Of a stretch of DNA of 64,000 bases, positions 12,301-27,588 are shown piece after piece. Under the pieces are notes generated by a model, which saw only the letters and a program-made list of their open reading frames with translations, made no database searches and was not told where the DNA came from. Each line of letters starts with the position of its first letter. Position 1 is the first letter of the stretch. The stretch covers positions 28,418,772-28,482,771 of the forward strand of contig OY829646.1 in NCBI GenBank assembly GCA_963691815.1, read 5' to 3'. This stretch comes from Echiichthys vipera (taxonomy: Eukaryota > Chordata > Actinopteri > Perciformes > Trachinidae). The position numbers and the translations under genes were made by a program.

Positions 12301-12708
12301 TCAGCTCACACATAGAATAATTATATAGGATCAAAATATACATCAGGATATTCATCAGAATCATCATTGTTACATTTGATTACATGAAATCTGACTAATC
12401 TACATGATCAGGCATCAGAGTATCTACATTACTGATTCCTCATGTTTGACATATTAGTATTATATGACTAAAAATAAGCACAAACACAGTTACAAATAAT
12501 CTGCCTACTCCACAGAGTTAATTGACTGGTTTTTGCAATGTGACATGAAACCGCGTGAAAACAGGCACAAACAAGCCAATCAGCACAGCAAGGGGACTGA
12601 CTGTTAGCCAATCAGCTGATGTCTAGCTGTGATTTTACCATTGTGTTTACATAGACAGCACTCACTGGTCAATTACAACCAAGTTAGTTAAGCATTCTTA
12701 CATCATAG
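9369..12708. other. No recognised feature over 3.3 kb
   Basis: AT-rich single-copy-looking DNA. Frames of 60-86 codons occur on both strands (for example 9791-10033, 10104-10355, 11469-11690) but none has a recognisable domain or splice context. No transposon ends were recognised. It may be intronic or intergenic. Confidence 0.5.
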
Positions 12709-13388
12709 TGTCAGACCCAGGGCAGTAAAGAGGACTCAGATGCGGAGGTTTGCGGTTCAACACTGAATTTATTATCTTGACGTCTGGGACGTGACACAGG
12801 GAAAAAGTCACAAACAAAAAATCACTCCGCACAGGAGGAACAAAACCAAAGTCGTCAGTGTAAAACTAAAGTACCAAATCAAAGCGCTCCGTACAGGAGG
12901 AAAAAACAAAGGGCAAAGTTAACAAATAAATCTCAAAATAAGAACACTCCGTACGGGAGGAATAAACAAATACAAAGTGAACAAAATAATTAAATAAAGA
13001 CGCTCCAACCTGGAGGAAAAAACAAAGTCTCAAGAGAATTCAAAAAGGGAAAACTTAATTGGACCAAAATAAGGAGTACAAAAACCTGAACAAAGAAACA
13101 AAGATCTCGAGAACATGGACAAGACTGTGGACCAAACCGCTGGATACATTCGACGCACAGTACGAAATAATCTGGCACAGAACAGGGGTAAAGACACAGA
13201 CTTTATACATATGAGGGAAGGGGAGCCACAGGTGGAAACAATCGGGAATCAGGGAATGACGTCAGACCAGTGACACAAGAGGAAGAGCAAGTGACCTGGA
13301 ACGAGAGGAGAGTTATCTTTCAAAATAAAACAGGAAATTCACAAGACAAAAAACCCAAAGACAGGACAAACCTCACCGCTGCGTGACA
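12709..13388 (-). mobile_element. Solo LTR of an LTR retrotransposon
   Basis: The 680-bp block starts tgtcagaccc and ends gcgtgaca, so on the minus strand it opens TGTCACGC and closes GGGTCTGACA, with the TG...CA ends of an LTR. Identical 5-bp sequences catag flank it at 12704-12708 and 13389-13393: an intact target-site duplication. In minus-strand order it contains a TATA-like tgtataaagt near 13195-13205 and an aataaa signal near 12765-12772, as expected for U3-R-U5. No internal gag-pol remains, so it most likely arose by recombination between two LTRs. The clade (Gypsy or another) cannot be fixed from the LTR alone. Confidence 0.9.
12823..13016 (-). repeat. Phased ~60-bp repeat with small hairpins inside the LTR
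   Basis: Four copies of a cgctccgtacaggagga-type core occur at 12823, 12884, 12945 and 13000, spaced about 60, 60 and 55 bp and separated by A-rich text. Each core can pair ctcc with ggag around a short loop; the third (actccgtacgggag) is nearly a perfect palindrome. These tandem cores lie in the downstream (R/U5-side) half of the LTR on its own strand. Their role is unknown. Confidence 0.8.
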
Positions 13389-13393
13389 CATAG

Positions 13394-14434
13394 ACTGCTC
13401 CGTGCTTCGCTCCAGCCTACTTTGTTGCTTCCACAAAGAGTCTATTTTCACTCTTGTTGAAGCTGTAAAACAGTGGATACATTCTTTTGAGCTTTGTAAT
13501 CTCTGCAATTGACTCTGTTAGAATTGGATTGTTTCGGTCCGATAACATTTGGAAAGTCTAGAAAAGTCACACAATTAAATTATTTTACCCCAATTTAACT
13601 TAGCATAGTATCTTTTGATTTGTGAGGGGAAATAGACCACGATGGTGTAACTGATGTAACTGGTGGAATGACAATTAAGATTGTGAGAGCCACCCACAGG
13701 TGAAACTGTAATAAAGTAATTAATATGAGAAACAACGTCAGTAAGATTTCACTAGTTTCACAAAGGGTTAATTTATTTAGGCATAATTTGACCCAAATGA
13801 TGGTATTTGACAGCTCACCAATAGTGGTTTCCTTGGTTATATTTGGTCCAACATAAGAAGACCTCAGGAGCCACTGAGCCATTGAGAAAAAATAAGCCAA
13901 GGTGTTTCCATCATCACTATTAGTTTCTTTGCTGTTCTAATATTCAATAACCAAACTGTCTTGAGAGCCCTAATGATCTCAAGCAATGAATAATTAAATT
14001 TAAAAAAATCTTAGAGTAAAAGATCAGGGAGATCTTCAAAGAAGGACTTTTCTTTAGTACAGTAAATATTTTCTTATTGCTCAGGGCCCATGTCTGAATG
14101 TGAAAGCAGAATCTGTGGGCAATATGATTTGCCTACAAGATTCTGGTTTCCGTTTGTAGACTGGGTAGTTTGTTCCAATCACAGCTGAGCAGACCTTGGC
14201 TGCATGCAGGCAAACAGTCCGTGTGGAGACCAAACAAGATGGAACACATCGGCCATCATGCAATCACAGAACCTATGGGCTATTGTCTGACTGCTATTTA
14301 GTTTTTCAAGCTTTTTGTTGTTTTATTTATCTGCATTCATATGCAGATATCTGTTTATAGAGACGCCATCTCTTAATTCTAACTCCATTATCGTGTCTCA
14401 AGATTGCTAATCTGACTGTAAATAATAAACGCAA
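13394..14434. other. No recognised feature
   Basis: Unique-looking sequence between the solo LTR and the next repeat cluster. A 101-codon minus-strand frame (13595-13900) has no recognisable domain. Confidence 0.5.
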
Positions 14435-14681
14435 CTCGGAACAGGAAGTGTTGTACCGGTTATTCGCTGGCTAGACCGGTAAGCCCAAAATTATTAGCCG
14501 TTGACCCCGGAGGCTTATTTGCCGTCAGACAGGAAGCAGATGGGTTCTGAGATTGTTCTCAACGAAGAGAGAGCATAGAAAAGGTGCTGCACACATTGTC
14601 CTTTTTCAGAGCGCTCAAAGTGGTTAGGTTTAAGCAACAAAACCATGTGACTAGGGTTAGGAAAAGAGCTTGGGTGGGGAA
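14435..14681. repeat. Possible older repeat next to the hAT element
   Basis: This GC-richer block ends in ggttaggtttaagcaacaa followed by ccatgtgactagggttagga. A similar string (gttagggttaggcatgagaa, then ccacttggtaaggattaga) occurs at 20574-20612. The shared motif suggests two members of one teleost repeat family. The hAT element at 14690 appears to have landed in or beside this copy. Confidence 0.35.
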
Positions 14682-14689
14682 ATAACTAC

Positions 14690-15601
14690 CAGTGGCGATT
14701 GCTCTGAGACTGCAAGGGAAGCTCAGCTCCCCCTAAAATGTCACCAAAAAAAAAAAAAAAAGATTGGTGAAATATGTACTGCTGTGTGTACATTTCATTG
14801 ACTATATATGTACTAGAAAGCCTTCATCTTTTGTTCAAAGTCAGCTACTTCACACAGGTAGCCGGTGCAACTTCCTTCTCATTCATCCACACAGCGCCAC
14901 AGCGCTTTAAACAGTCGGAAGCTTCTACTGACTTCAATGGGGAAGCGTAGAGCTGGTTGTTCCACTGCAGTGAATGCCCGTCCCGCCCATCGGACGCTCA
15001 GCGTCTCTGGGGTATATGTGAGAGTGGGCTGGCCCGGACGCTCGGCTTCTGCATGATAATTAAATGAGCTGTCTGAGGCAGAATCCTTTTTTTGATTGAC
15101 AGCTAAATGAGCGAAATCAGCGATCTTCAAGAATAAACATCCAACGGAGAATTTTTCCAAGTTTTTTATTCTGTTGTTCCGAACTGATCCAGAGACTTTA
15201 CCGATCCCCAGCGACTTTGTCTTTGTTAAAAAAATGACTAGCGTTGTGTTTGCCGACTCTGTTCTGTCACTCTGTGGTTTCTTTCCCCAACGAGCAGCTG
15301 CAGCTGTGGAGCTTCTCCCCCCGTCACGATTGCTCATACTCACAGGCGGTCACACTTCACAGTAGCCTAGTGCAGCAGCTTCAGCTGGGCCAAGGCCGTT
15401 TAAGCAGCCTAGCTCTGCTGGCCATTGAGAGCACACTGGTCAAGTCACTGGAAAAGACGCCTAGTTGGTAGGACAAGGTCACAGATCATTTTCTTGACAA
15501 GGAACGAAGGTAAAACATTTTCATATAAATAAACAAACACATTTATGATGTAGGCCAGAAAAATTAGCTTTCCTTCCTTGATAGACCAGCAGCCGCCACT
15601 G
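14690..15601 (+). mobile_element. hAT element, internally deleted
   Basis: The ends are cagtggcgattgctc on the left and, reverse-complemented, cagtggcggctgctgg on the right: short terminal inverted repeats starting CAGTGGCG, a typical hAT form. The flanking octamers ataactac (14682-14689) and ataaaaac (15602-15609) agree at six of eight positions, as expected for an aged 8-bp hAT target duplication. At 912 bp it is far shorter than an autonomous element. Its right part keeps the end of a transposase frame, so it is a deletion derivative. An A-run of about 16 lies at 14745-14761. Opposing 75-154 codon frames inside are not convincing genes. Confidence 0.85.
15398..15513 (+). pseudogene. hAT transposase C-terminus remnant
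   Basis: The frame reads SSLALLAIESTLVKSLEK then TPSW, a stop, DKVTDHFLDKERR and a natural-looking stop at 15511-15513. The LALLAIE block is the end of the C-terminal dimerisation region of hAT transposases of the ZMYM/TTF-type group, where an LSI/LAIE helix precedes a lysine/arginine-rich tail. A tag stop sits where a tyrosine codon is likely in the parent (W-Y-D). Everything upstream of this exon end, including the DDE core, is gone or unrecognisable. Confidence 0.65.
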
Positions 15602-15609
15602 ATAAAAAC

Positions 15610-19565
<3,956 letters not shown>

Positions 19566-19893
19566 ATATTAAGGTCCTTGTAATAAACGCTATTTGATGG
19601 GTAATAAGGGTCCTACAAGTCCTTTATAAGATGCTAGTGCCACTAACGCCGGTGACTGCTAAAAGCAGTCCACTGTAATTCAGTGCAAAGTTAACTGCTG
19701 AATGCATAATAAAGCATTTCGTATGAGTGCTTATAATTGTCTTTTAATCTAACAATAAACATGTTTTGATGCTATTATTAACACTTATATTGTCTTATTA
19801 ACACAAAGTAATGTTAATTAACATTGTATAAAGACTTATAAGGTCCCTATTACCTAATGTTTATTACAAGGTTATTAATAAAAAGTGTTACAT
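19566..19893. mobile_element. MITE with ~50-70 bp inverted repeats
   Basis: The left arm (ccttgtaataaacgc, then gggtaataagggtcct and caagt, 19576-19620) is matched in reverse complement by the right arm (gacttataaggtccctatta, then cctaatg and tttattacaagg, 19832-19872). The interior reiterates similar wording (cataataaagcattt, aacaataaacatg), a pattern familiar from a common teleost non-autonomous repeat. No transposase is present and no exact target duplication was found. Confidence 0.7.
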
Positions 19894-20489
19894 TATATAG
19901 AATTAACACAGTATGCAAGCTTGCAAGAGAAAAAGCTACTGTGTTGCCTTGACCAGTGTGGATCAGAACATGATAACATCATTAATGGAGTTTTCACCTC
20001 TTTATAAAATTTCTCTCAAGGACTACAGGCATAAAGAAATGAAAAAGAATGATGAATCGTATGCAGTTGTTAGGCAGATGGAATTCAATATTGGAGCACA
20101 CAGATTAATTTACTGCCTTTAATAGTGCAAACAGTGTTTTGACATTACTGTGCTTTATCATGGGTCTTGTGCTTTGTGCACCTTTTTCTCCAAGTGAGAA
20201 AAACAGAATAGTTACAGTTTGAATAATCGGTTGACATTCATACTCTTTTTTAAGCACTTCAAGATCAAAACATTATTAAAGTGTATGTCATTGAAGTAAG
20301 ATGATGAAAACAAGTTTGTTATCATTTTTAAATTAAAGGCGGCTTGATTGATTCAGGATTTCAACTCATGCACGCAACTTAAAATTTCCACTACCTGTCA
20401 AAGAGAGGTAAAAGACTGAACGACAGCAGAAAAAGACTGTATGATAGTGGCATTATTCACAATGGCAGTAATGCGAATTTGCGACATAA
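19894..20489. other. No recognised feature
   Basis: AT-rich sequence; the 69-codon frame at 19913-20122 has no recognisable domain. Confidence 0.45.
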
Positions 20490-20725
20490 AATTTTGGAAT
20501 TTGGTGTCCCTTAGGTTAGGCACCTAAACTACCATTATGATACTGGTTTTAGCCAACAAAATGTGGCGGTTAGGGTTAGGCATGAGAACCACTTGGTAAG
20601 GATTAGAAAAAATGGCGTAGTAGTAGTAGTTAGTACTTCCAGTACATGAACGTCAGCAGGAAACAAACCTTGCTAACTGAGACGAAAGTCTCGTTGTGGT
20701 ACCAGCCCAACCTAGCTCCTATAAC
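20490..20725. repeat. Possible teleost interspersed repeat
   Basis: The wording gttaggcacctaaac, then ggttagggttaggcatgaga, ending in gagacgaaagtctcgttgtg, resembles debris of a common fish repeat and shares a ~45-bp motif with 14620-14670. The inner agacgaaagtct is a small hairpin. Ends were not resolved. Confidence 0.4.
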
Positions 20726-22430
20726 GGAGATTCGCCATCTTACACTACATCTCCTTCAATATGTGGTATAGACGCATAAATACGTGTAATACACCCAAAT
20801 TACAGTGTATTGCTTTCTGCTGTTACAAAAACGTGTAACGCTAATACTATACTATACTATAATAAACAATGCATTAGAACAGCCTGGTGTGAAGGACCAA
20901 AGGGCTGGAGTTCCAGTGTTCCTTCGTTCTGGTGTTGCTACGGAATCTCTGTGAAAAGGCTGCTTATTTACAATGTCGTTAGTAGTTTCTGGACCGCTCA
21001 AAAAGTGTCATTTGCAGCTGAGATGTTCAGTTCAGCTGATTCATTTGTTGTGTGTGAGTGTGTGTTTGATGGACACATTTGTTCTCCCTCTTTATACATC
21101 ACACTATCTTATCTCTGTATCACTCTTTCTCTGTAAATTGTGTAGAGCTTGTAATGGGAGGAAACTGGGATTAGGGAGGCTTTAGCATCAAATCTGACAA
21201 ATGAAATACCAGTAATTAGTATTCAGTGGAAGAGTGTGAAAAGATGGACATGATCAAAGACTAAGCCAACACATTTTACGCAGGTGTATACAACACAAAA
21301 TAAAATTTCTCAGCAGTTTGAAATAGTTTTGAATGGCTCAAATGCTGATGAGTTTTCAGTTTGACAGGCGATTTACAAACCTACACGTCATGTAAAATTC
21401 CACAAATTAGGTAGTTCTAGGTGGTTCTGATTTTCTTCCACACAGTTAAAGAATTCATACGTAACCCAATTTATACAACAAAGGTGTCAACTTTGACTGA
21501 TATTTTTATTATTAGGGATATTACAGCCGATGGCTAATTTAGAGAGATTATAAAATCTTTGCAAAGCAGGGGAGTAATCAAAATTAATTTCATATTTAAC
21601 CAAATGCGGTAAGCCATTAGTCTTTGTTATTGTCTCATTTTGTTACATTAACTGAAAACAATTGTAGAAATGGATTGATCTTGATTGTCGCAGGCTTGTC
21701 TGGCAGCGCATGCATTTTTATACTGTCCAAACTAACCCATGTCAGTAAAATAGCAATATTCTGTTGATCTTGGAAAAAAGAACGGAGATTTGAAATATAC
21801 AGTAAGAAAAAGCTGAAAAATCACACTCCTAAAGGTAAGGAATTAACAAGATGAATTATAGAATTACAGAATTTGAGCTGTAGCTACAGTATTTTGCTCC
21901 AAATAAGATCTAACGTGCGTTTCATAGCAGAATAAAACCAAGCTGAATATATGGCCAAAACCCTAATTCGTTAATTCTGTGTTTAGAGGTGTGATTCAAC
22001 GATGCCACTTTGATTTTCAAGGCCACATTTCCAGGGCCATTTATGTTGATTTGTCGCACAAGTGCTGCAATTAAAGCACGCCCTTCATTGGCAGGTTGAC
22101 TTACATCCACTTAACTGCAGTATCTGCTCTTCTGTCGCTCCTCTGTTGCTTTAGATTTGTCAAGGCAAGGCCATCAGTGCCAGGGAGAGGCAAAGGAAAG
22201 GGATAAGGGAACAAGACCTGTGAATTAAGAGTGTAATCATCAATATCCAGGAGCACTACCTCACCCTGAGCTGCACAGCTATAGTGCCTTCTCTCTAATG
22301 AATTTTATATGTACAGCAAGCCATTGTTCCCCAGATGGAAACCCCTCATGTCTTTCTGAGCAAGAACGAAATAAACTAGACCTGCAAGCAGGTATCAACG
22401 GGGTCCAAGCCCCCTGTGCAACTCGGACCT
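20726..22430. other. No recognised gene
   Basis: Mostly AT-rich. The overlapping 108- and 70-codon frames near 20810-21185 have no recognisable domain. A minus-strand 62-codon frame at 21922-22110 is likewise unrecognised. Confidence 0.5.
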
Positions 22431-22435
22431 GGTGG

Positions 22436-22545
22436 TGATGGTGTCCAGGGAGGGGGGGGGGAGTGTCCAGGGGAGGGTGTCAAGAGTGGGGAGGGGGATG
22501 GTCAGAGGGGTCAGGAGTTGAGGAGCTGGACAGCCCTGGGGATGA
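22436..22545 (+). repeat. G-rich tract with G-quadruplex potential
   Basis: The plus strand carries repeated G-runs (gagggggggggggagtg-like at 22448-22462, gggga, gggg, ggtcagaggggtcagg) over about 110 bp. Several runs of three or more G lie within short loops, so a four-stranded fold is possible. The text agctggacagccctggggat and gaaggt following it resembles LINE-associated debris. Confidence 0.5.
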
Positions 22546-22689
22546 AGGTTAACTTGCAGGGTTAATGCTCCAGTATGAGTGATAAGCAAAACAACACCAA
22601 CTATTGGCTGAATAATGTCATATTTTTCTCAAAGCCTCAGACAAGGATCACAAACTGTCGCAAATTAAGTTTCTTCTTAATCCGAGTTA

Positions 22690-23220
22690 TAATTGCTAAG
22701 ATAAGATGAATTCTGCAGCGCCACTGAGTGGTTGGTTGGTGTGAAATTTTGTAGCAGGCCTAAGTAAGACATAGAAAACTAGATTCCCAAGTTTTGAACT
22801 AGTTCCGGTTTTGACTGTAATCTACAGGAAGTTGTTTGTTTATAACTTCCGCATTTATAAGAGTATCAAAATTCTTTGGAAAAACTTTGGTCAGGACCAT
22901 CCAAACATTACGTGTACCAAGTTTCATATTGATCGGACATTCAGCCTAGGAGGAGATTGAAAACGTAGGTTTTGCATATATCGCGATCTTGCGGAAAAAA
23001 GGTTTTGAATGTGCAAGGTACGTTGTGAGAGTTACAGGCAAAAACGCGTTCAACTTGAAAAGTTTCACCCCCATAACTTGTACGGTTTGGACTGCAGTAT
23101 GAGTTTTACGGATGGAAAAAAAATTAAAGAAATAAAAATCCTTCCGCTGGTACCTGTGAGCCACGCTGCTGCTTGCATAGCATGGCCCCCAACCCCCTCG
23201 GGCTTGAACCCCTAAATAGC
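22690..23220. repeat. Possible interspersed repeat of unknown class
   Basis: The block contains wording such as accaagtttcatattgatcg, then ggacattcagcctagg, and ends cctcgggcttgaacccctaa, a pattern I associate with a widely dispersed animal repeat family whose copies end in a CTCGGGCTTGAACCCC-like string. The translated frames (22946-23164 minus, 23009-23215 plus) oppose each other and carry no domain. Family assignment is weak. Confidence 0.4.
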
Positions 23221-23289
23221 ACCTATCTAGTTGTACATTGACAAACTGTGTTTGATTTGTCAGATTAAAGCAGTCTAATAAACAGCATT

Positions 23290-23332
23290 TTCCCAGCTTG
23301 GGATCAGTAAAATATTTCTATTCTATTCTATA
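23290..23332 (+). mobile_element. LINE 3' tail
   Basis: The string ttttcccagcttgggatcag, then taaaatatttctattctatt, is the form of a LINE 3' end: a tttcccc...gggatcaataaag motif followed by a short tandem tail, here (TTCTA)n. Only the 3' end is evident; the upstream body is not recognisable. Confidence 0.55.
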
Positions 23333-26029
23333 ACCCACAAAAGTGATACGGTTATCACCTGAAGGTGTTTTACTAAATGGTCAGCTGAAGAAAAAGGAAA
23401 TCATGAAACCAATACAGAGAAAAATAATGAAAATAGAGGCCATATAATTTCAGCTTTGATAATGTGGACACGTTTGAATAAATAAACTTGAGATCACAGT
23501 AGAAATCCTCATGACTGGATGGTGTCTATGTAAATACCTTTGTACTGCTGTTTAACATTTCCCTTACTAATGCAACACTGGAAGCCTCGTCAGCCCCTGT
23601 TGGGCAGCCTGCTGAGGTCAGCATCCACAACACGGCAGGTGCTGCTGCCCATCTCCTTTTGGGGCAAGACATTACCATACAAACTTTGTTAATGACCTTG
23701 TCATTTACACAACTTAATTACCAGAGTTGTGTCCCCTGAACATCTTCCCATATGAATTATACATCAGGAAGGCAGCTTCAGAGGAGAAGCTGGAGAGGGT
23801 TTGGTAAAGCCATGCCAGCTCAATGCATCAATTTGAAGAAGTCTCAGTGTCCCACACATAAATAAAAGTATAACCAATTGGGAACAACCTTTTCAAGAGG
23901 ATGTGGGGCATCTGTTTATTTTAAATAAAGAAGCAGCTTGGTTTTGGATAAAGAGGAACAGTCTTAATTTATATTTAATGAGGAAAACGTCAAAAGTATT
24001 TTTAGGTATGAAGTTGGCAAAAAGATGGAAGACCCCAATATTCTCAGAAAACAAAAGTTAAACTTACAATCATGTGGGGAAGCTGGTGTGCTATAGTAAT
24101 TTAAGCAAGAATAAGGCCGAATTGCATTATTGTTTTGGCAAATTGGTCAACCCAATTTTAATTATTAAGTATCTGTGGATTTGTAGCTAATCTGGTAGGG
24201 TGTGGGCATGGATGTATCAATAAAGCTGGTTAGTGTGCTTAAAATGAAGTGTGATGTTGGTTTCGGGGAAGCTGCATCTAGCAACTTTGTAACCCTTGAA
24301 TCTATTATCATTCCCAGGGCATCCAATACCGTCGCTTTGTCACACCGTGATCTGATACCATAGCACAAGGCAAAGCCCTTGAGCATCTGTATGGGACAAA
24401 CTGGGATCTCAACTGTGAACCCATCCATTGCAATAATAGGTTACTGCTCCTATAGTTTGTTTGCTTTAGTCGGAATCAAGTGACGAGTTTGCAACCTTGG
24501 AGCGTTTTCTCGCTTTACGACACAAAGGAATAGGACAGCACTTAAGATGTACCTGAACGAATGTCAGAGGATGGAACAACTGAACTTGATAACGATGCTG
24601 CGAAAAGGAAAAACAGCCCCGGTGTTGTTGGTAAAATTAGCTGAGGAAAACAACAAGAAATCCCTATCTTGCTGTCTTTGTGACAGCGGCACCGACAAAA
24701 CCACTTACGTTAAGGGGGTGTAAAACTGAAAAAATCTGTTTCCACCTGACAAACCACTTGTGTGTGATGAGTTGGGATGAGAACGGGTTGAACCTTCTGT
24801 CGCCCACTTCATGCAACATTGGCCAGGTTTGCAAAGGTGAGAGAGCATGAAGGGTTTGCACTAATTCTTCACACCATTTCCCGTGTTTAATACTGAGTGT
24901 AACACTATGAATGACTTCAAAATGTATGCAATCCTCCGCATTTGTATGATTCACTGCGTCTCGAATGACTGCAGGCTTCCTGCCTCGCCTTTGAGCAAGA
25001 CCATTCAGAGAATAACGTGTCTGGGCAAAACTTTGTATGCACTATATTCCTTTAAAGCATGCAGAACCTTTCAGTCTTGCAAATGGTTCTGGTGAACAGC
25101 ACTGCAAAAAAAGAAGAAATAAATCAATGCGTATGTGCAGTGGGCCGCATAACGAGTGTTCCAGGAAGAGCAAAACCTCAACTTTACTGCCTTTACTAAA
25201 GAAAAGTACACCATCTTTCTGGAATATGATGATTATCATCTTTCTTAAAAACCTTTATTTTCTTATTGCAGCTGCCTTGCAACATGACACAACCAATGCA
25301 ACCCACAACAATATGAACTAACATTGTCTGTTATACCCCAAAGACTGAGAGTGTGATATAAAGAGAGCAAGATGAAAAAATAACAACATCAAACAAAAAT
25401 AAAATTATATTTGATTGATACAGTAGAAAAAAAAAGGTTTAACACTTGATGGTAATGTATTTTGCTGGCTGATTTTTTTTCTCCACTACATAAAAGCGGT
25501 CATCGCTGAGAGGATGTTCATTGCTGTGATGTTGATACTAACAGACAGTAGACATGTACATTATGTGGTGGCATTTCCGTCCCACCAACTGTAAAAGAAT
25601 GTCTTTTCCATTGTGATTGTCATATGTTCTAGACTTGTGGCTCTCAAAAACAAAAGCAAAACAAGAACCCTTCAATAAGAGAGTCAGCTCTTACATTCCC
25701 GACAGTCTAATATTAGCCAGGCAGCTATCAATAAAATAGTTGAACATAGTGTACAATGCATTTGACATCTGTGAGTGCTGTCACAGTCTTAAGCCCAGGG
25801 TCTCATGTTTTTGTATGAATAATGAAACTTGATTTAATGGTTTAAAGTAATGAGGGGAAAAAGCTGGAGCCAATATGTTCTTTTAATGAGCTATAACGAA
25901 ATAGTAATCCCTGGGAGGAATTAAAAAGGTTTGGTATTTTATTCAGCAACTGCTAGGGCTGCTAATATGCTGCAGAGACGCTCAATGTCGTCCTCCATCA
26001 CCCTCACACACAAACACACTTGATGCATG
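23333..26029. other. No recognised gene over 2.7 kb
   Basis: AT-rich with GC-richer patches at 23570-23830 and 24480-24980. Minus-strand frames of 87 and 96 codons (24165-24428, 24664-24954) and a plus frame of 94 (25037-25321) have no domain I recognise. Poly-A/T runs occur near 25425 and 25475. The GC-richer patches might be old TE or conserved non-coding DNA; I cannot tell which. Confidence 0.45.
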
Positions 26030-26065
26030 CACGCACGCACGCACACACACACACTCACACTCACA

Positions 26066-26118
<53 letters not shown>

Positions 26119-26168
26119 ACACACACACACACAAATGCACGCATACACACACACATACACACACACAT
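26030..26168. repeat. (CA)n compound microsatellite
   Basis: Mixed acgc, actc and ac repeats followed by near-pure CA with acat interruptions. Confidence 0.97.
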
Positions 26169-26794
26169 TCAAATGAGGTGAAAAATACAATTTACAGCCC
26201 AAATATTTTAAAACTACTTTTATATTAGATTCTTCCACACCTGCAGGGATATTGAACATTTTTCACTCACCAGTTTTGGTAATAGTGTAGTTGCTCAAAA
26301 CTACTCAACAGTTCTCAACATGGTCTGTTTTTCTGCCCCCTGTTTATGTCTTCATCCCAAAAGGCATCACTGTAAAAAGTTTTACAGAGATGAAAGCTGG
26401 CTACATTTCTTGTCTGTTTATAGCGGGCGTTGTGCGGCGCGGCTGCTGCCTTTGGTCACCTGGGTACACACAAAAAACACGTGTTTCCTTCTCCCACACA
26501 TGAACTATTCATAAAGGAAGAATGTGCACACCTCATGCAGACTTCAAAACAGGCGAACACATGGTTTGGGCAAAAAGTTCAAAAAGAAGTTAATAAGTTG
26601 AGAGACAGGAAACATTGTTTTCAGGTTGTTTGCCAATTTCACTGATTGTGTTATTATTTTTGCAGTCTGCAGTGTCCTGTAAAATGTCAAAGGTTGTCAA
26701 GACTCGGTACCCTCCTCTCTTCCTTTTGTGTGAGTTTGTCTCCCTCTGTCTGTGTTTCCCTGCATGTGTGTGTTCCTCTTGTGTCTCTCGTCTA
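26169..26794. other. No recognised gene
   Basis: Overlapping frames in all phases (26291-26645 and the start of 26615-26983) with no recognisable domain. Poly-C at 26811-26818 lies just downstream. Confidence 0.45.
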
Positions 26795-27227
26795 GGTCCG
26801 GTAGGCGTCCCCCCCCCCAAGCTGCAGCCTGTTACGCTGATCACCTGGATCACTACTAATACACTGAGCGACAGGCATGCAGCGTCGGACCGTTTTATTC
26901 CTTCGTTGGTAAACTATTCCCCCCGGACTGGCATTCCCTTGCTCGTTGTGGTTATCACGCTTCCCGTCGCTAAGTATATCTAATAGTGTTTGTTTTCTTT
27001 TTCTCCGTAGTTTCCCATGTTCCTGTTTCCTCGTCCGTCTCCCTGATTCTTCCGTCATCTCCCCGTTCCTGTTTTCCCTCGACTGTCTCGTTGTTTGTAT
27101 TGCCTGTTTTCCCTGTAGTGTTTTGCGTTTGTTTGTTAGTATTATTAAACTGTTGTTTGTACTTTTACTTTGTGTCCGTGTCTGCATCGGGTCCACCCGT
27201 GTTTGTGTGTTGTCTCTGTACCGTTCA
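26795..27227 (+). mobile_element. LTR-like repeat fragment
   Basis: Pyrimidine-rich text with cctgtttcctcgtccgtctc, then a polyadenylation-like tattattaaac near 27139-27150, followed by ttttactttgtgtccgtgtc and tgcatcgggtccaccc, is the wording of the R-U5 end of teleost LTR retrotransposons. The segment also contains cctgttacgctgatcacctg. It ends ...ctgtaccgttca, but no matching TG start or target duplication was located, so it is probably a truncated LTR. The Arg/Lys/Thr-rich minus-strand frame (26792-27196) is a shadow. Confidence 0.45.
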
Positions 27228-27322
27228 TGAAGAAGGTACCTTTATAAACTTAATATAGAGTATACTATTTATTGTTGAGTGATGAATTTCATCAATATTT
27301 TTTTTAATATAGTGCTCCGTAA

Positions 27323-27403
27323 CAGAGCTTGGTCTATCTTGTGTGCCTCACGGACGTTGTTTCCTTTTTCACCCCCCCCAAAATAAAAACGACAATGAGA
27401 CCA
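27323..27403 (+). other. 5' part of an open frame split by the Harbinger
   Basis: The frame is open from 27323 (after a taa at 27320-27322) to the Harbinger's left end, including an ATG at 27395. Excising the element and one CAG leaves it in frame with the acidic stretch that resumes at 28896. There is no independent sign that this short piece was coding, and an 8-C run lies inside it. Confidence 0.25.
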
Positions 27404-27588
27404 GGGGCCTGTTTCACAAAGCAGGTTTAGTGAAAACTCTGAGTCTGTTAACCCTGAAATGAGGGAAACTCTGAGTTTTCCGTTTCACAAAGGGAGGTAA
27501 CTCAAACCAGAGAGAGAGGGGTAACTCTAGCCTGTTTCACAAAGAGAGGTAACTTAACCTCTCGGTCAGTTACCATGGTAACATGCTC

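Noticed and set aside
12709..13388. Minus-strand 62-codon frame at 12990-13178 as a retroviral or host protein
   Set aside because: It lies wholly within the LTR and has no domain; LTRs are not usually coding.
14879..15343. 154-codon minus-strand frame
   Set aside because: Lies inside the hAT element opposite its own coding direction and has no recognisable domain.
26792..27196. 134-codon basic, Thr/Arg/Lys-rich minus frame
   Set aside because: It is the reverse of a pyrimidine-rich LTR-like segment, with simple composition.
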